Positions 61,901 to 64,000 of a stretch of 64,000 bases of DNA are shown in pieces; position 1 is the first letter of the stretch; the number at the start of each line of letters is the position of its first letter. The stretch comes from Syngnathus acus. Taxonomy: Eukaryota; Chordata; Actinopteri; Syngnathiformes; Syngnathidae. The position numbers were made by a program, and so were the translations under genes. Under the pieces are notes generated by a model. That model had not been told where the DNA came from and ran no database searches. It was given only the letters and a program-made list of their open reading frames with translations. The stretch spans positions 9,170,501 through 9,234,500 of the forward strand of contig NC_051094.1 of NCBI RefSeq assembly GCF_901709675.1, given 5' to 3'.

Positions 61901-63788
61901 GTGCTCCTTGGGCAAATCACACAATATACAAAAGCAATAAGCAGCTACAGCCTAGCCTCTTTTGAACGCGATAACTAATTATTTACAACAACAATTTGAT
62001 AAAAAGCCTCTTAGAATGTTATTATCATAAGGAACAGAGTAGAGGCAGGTTTGGCCAAAGCTTATATATTTGTCACCCGTAAACATCACGAAGTGAATAG
62101 CGACAATCTTTCAACTTCTACGGAGCCAAGGCACCCATTTAATATTAGAAAAATCTCTCGTCACATCACCAAACAAAAAAAGGTGCAAAAACATAAATAT
62201 GTGAAGAGAATCTCGTCTCAATTTACTAAATCAGTCTGAAATCTGGACCTGTTCAATTGTACATACAAAGTTGAAAGGCAAGAATCCATGACTTATTTAG
62301 TTACACAATTGGCAACGGGTAGATACAAAGTTTTCTTCTGAAATGTTAGAGCATTTAATTGCTCTACCTGTCACTATAAATCACTGGACACCAACGCATG
62401 TGATATTATGCGTGTATGATAAATTTACCTTGGCACACTACACTTCATTGGAAATGACTCATTTTCATCCAGATCCATTTATTAACATTGACAGTTGATG
62501 GTAGGGCTTGAAATGTAGACTCACTACCACTCTGACCTGCACAACACACTTTCTCTAATTCCATGTGTGTTTCTAAACACAGTAAGTTTATACTGCCCTC
62601 CACTCCAGCCAATAAATTGTAATCCATGTGATTGGCGGATGCTGAGATAGGAGAGCAGCTGAAGTGTAGTGGGAACAGCTGCAGGGGGTACTTAGTCACA
62701 TTATGGCGCCTGCTTGTACCTTGAAGAGTCTCACCCAAACTACTGTCCTTCAAGACCTCTCTGCTGGTGGGCCTTTACGCTTTCCTCAAACAAGTGCTTC
62801 TAAATTTGATAGCAGATCTTGAAAATCTAAAAATATTCACAGCCAACAACTGGTCACAGTTACAAGGGAGGGGCAAGTGAGGCCAGCTGCTGTGGAAACC
62901 TAACAATAAAATGGCAAGATGGGCAGCAATAACCTAAGAAATTACATAGCTTTTCACTTCTGATCAATTATGTTCCTGTCTGTGTTTTAATGTATAATTT
63001 TAACAGGATATCCCCCCTCAGAAAAAGACTTCCGTATTGGAAACACTTGTCAATTCAGTAAGCATCCTGTTTGGCTTCCTGTGCTTGCAGAAAAACATCA
63101 CGTCACAACTATAGAAAGGGGATTTCACACACGAGAATGAATGTATTAACAGTCAGGAATGGTTTTCAACTACAGTAGCTCTTTGGTTTGAAATACTTTG
63201 CTACATTTGGTTCCACAATGCATTGAGGAAAATGCTAAGCCCGGATGGTATTCAACTCCAGTTGAGTCATACTATCCAATCTGTGCAACCAAACAAGTCA
63301 CATTAAAATGGGATCATTGTGCCTCGCATTACAAAGAAAAAGAGGCAATGGATTCATTGACGAAATGAATTAACAAAAATGTTCCATGCTATATAGTCTG
63401 ATCAAACCCAGCCACACACCGTTCGTTTTTGAGTATTGATCAAATGAACAGTCCGATTGCTCAAATCAAACAAGAACTGACCGGAAGCGACCGCTTGAGG
63501 TCAAATAGCATCCTCCTCTGGGAGTTCAGATGTCAAATACATTAAACTCGTCACATTGTAGAGTTAAGAGTTAAGTAGACAGTAGCGTGCATGGGTGAGC
63601 AGAGTACCAATAATCCGATTAGAATCAGAATCATGGGGTGTGATACTTGTGGACAGACTGTCAAGAATCCACACGTCACTTAATGTGTCGAAAACGTCGG
63701 GTTAATGTTGACCGGTCGACTACAATGTTCACTTACCTGGGACGCAACAGTCTGCACACACCTCCGTGTTCCTCGTGCGTTTAGACAT
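52972..63788 (-). CDS. git2: GIT2 ArfGAP scaffold, 20 coding exons, 756 aa
   Basis: Exons in order: 63788-63737, 61779-61646, 61501-61389, 61298-61193, 61099-61013, 60865-60735, 60662-60568, 60264-60219, 59855-59804, 59719-59647, 59558-59461, 59370-59262, 58836-58694, 58594-58445, 57410-57162, 56503-56423, 54912-54830, 54745-54554, 53384-53321 and 53184-52972; 2271 nt, all phases agree (human 759 aa). GIT2 stimulates GTP hydrolysis on Arf6-type GTPases and scaffolds PIX/PAK and paxillin at focal adhesions. Seen: ArfGAP zinc finger C11-x2-C14-x16-C31-x2-C34 with arginine finger R39; ankyrin repeats near 130-230 (GNTPLHVAAKAG); Spa2-homology region with RFNAHEFATLVIDIL (330-366); the DSQDNDQPDYDSVASDEDTD block; a coiled coil (414-463); and a C-terminal FAT-like paxillin-binding bundle ending TKENTH. 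Intron 11 is GC-AG. Apart from the poly-G run, the introns hold nothing recognised. Confidence 0.96.
57048..57072. repeat. 25-base poly-G run in git2 intron 15
   Basis: Twenty-five consecutive Gs on the plus strand (poly-C in the git2 sense) begin 90 bp past the donor of git2 exon 15. The true length may differ because such runs are error-prone in sequencing. Confidence 0.9.
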
Positions 63789-64000
63789 CCTAAACCACGA
63801 TGGAAATGCTTGCAGAAATTAGCTCAATTTCTTGGCAGTATGCACGCTGATCATTGATGACTCCCTGGAGATGCCTTCCGCGTTAGCTAAAAGCTAGCCA
63901 ATTAAAGGCAACACCAAGACGCTACGTCCGAATGAGGTTGTTTTGAAAACCATTATAATGCCATTTCCCCTGCAGCGCTGAATGCCAATATTCTTAAAGT
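63789..64000 (-). promoter_or_regulatory. git2: git2 5' UTR and promoter side
   Basis: Sequence just upstream of the git2 ATG. In human the next gene, ANKRD13A, is head to head with GIT2, but its first exon is not visible before the window ends. No distinct promoter motif was recognised. Confidence 0.4.

Overview
This window is vertebrate nuclear DNA, most likely from a ray-finned (teleost) fish. The evidence is intron-containing genes with GT-AG splice sites, introns mostly 80 bp to 1.5 kb, long CA/TG microsatellites, and proteins that align residue by residue (from memory) with human FAM222A, TRPV4, GLTP, TCHP and GIT2 but carry fish-like differences. The species cannot be named from the sequence. 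Gene order and orientation (FAM222A+, TRPV4-, GLTP-, TCHP+, GIT2-) match human 12q24.11, so this is an old conserved syntenic block. There is no bacterial, phage or CRISPR content.

Layout. 1-20.1 kb: fam222a (aggregatin), with a short first coding exon at 4387-4483, a 13.7 kb intron and a large terminal exon at 18177-19639; the protein carries poly-Gln and poly-His tracts. 20.1-34.6 kb: gene-free and repeat-rich. It holds a palindrome-bearing repeat relic near 25.4 kb, a tandem array of about 672 bp units at 27.03-30.73 kb, ATT repeats and a degenerate telomere-like TTAGGG block at 31.4 kb. 34.7-43.7 kb: trpv4 on the minus strand, reconstructed as 16 coding exons in consistent phase (871 codons, start uncertain); intron 15 carries a 301 bp foldback/MITE-like insertion. 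45.9-48.6 kb: gltp on the minus strand, 5 exons, 209 aa. 49.1-52.0 kb: tchp on the plus strand, 12 exons, about 483 aa, divergent from gltp across a short shared promoter region. 53.0-63.8 kb: git2 on the minus strand, 20 coding exons, 756 aa, convergent with tchp and containing one GC-AG intron.

The genes do not form a pathway. trpv4 is a plasma-membrane cation channel, gltp a cytosolic glycolipid carrier, tchp a centriole/keratin-linked coiled-coil protein, git2 an Arf GTPase-activating focal-adhesion scaffold, and fam222a a poorly understood neuronal protein. I found no new multi-gene system. The most novel content is the 672 bp tandem array, the foldback element in trpv4, and several gene-specific oddities: the trpv4 filter and turret residues, a possible tchp frame disruption, and the fam222a homopolymers. 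All exon boundaries were worked out by eye from splice signals, reading phase and remembered family sequences; no alignment or RNA evidence was available.
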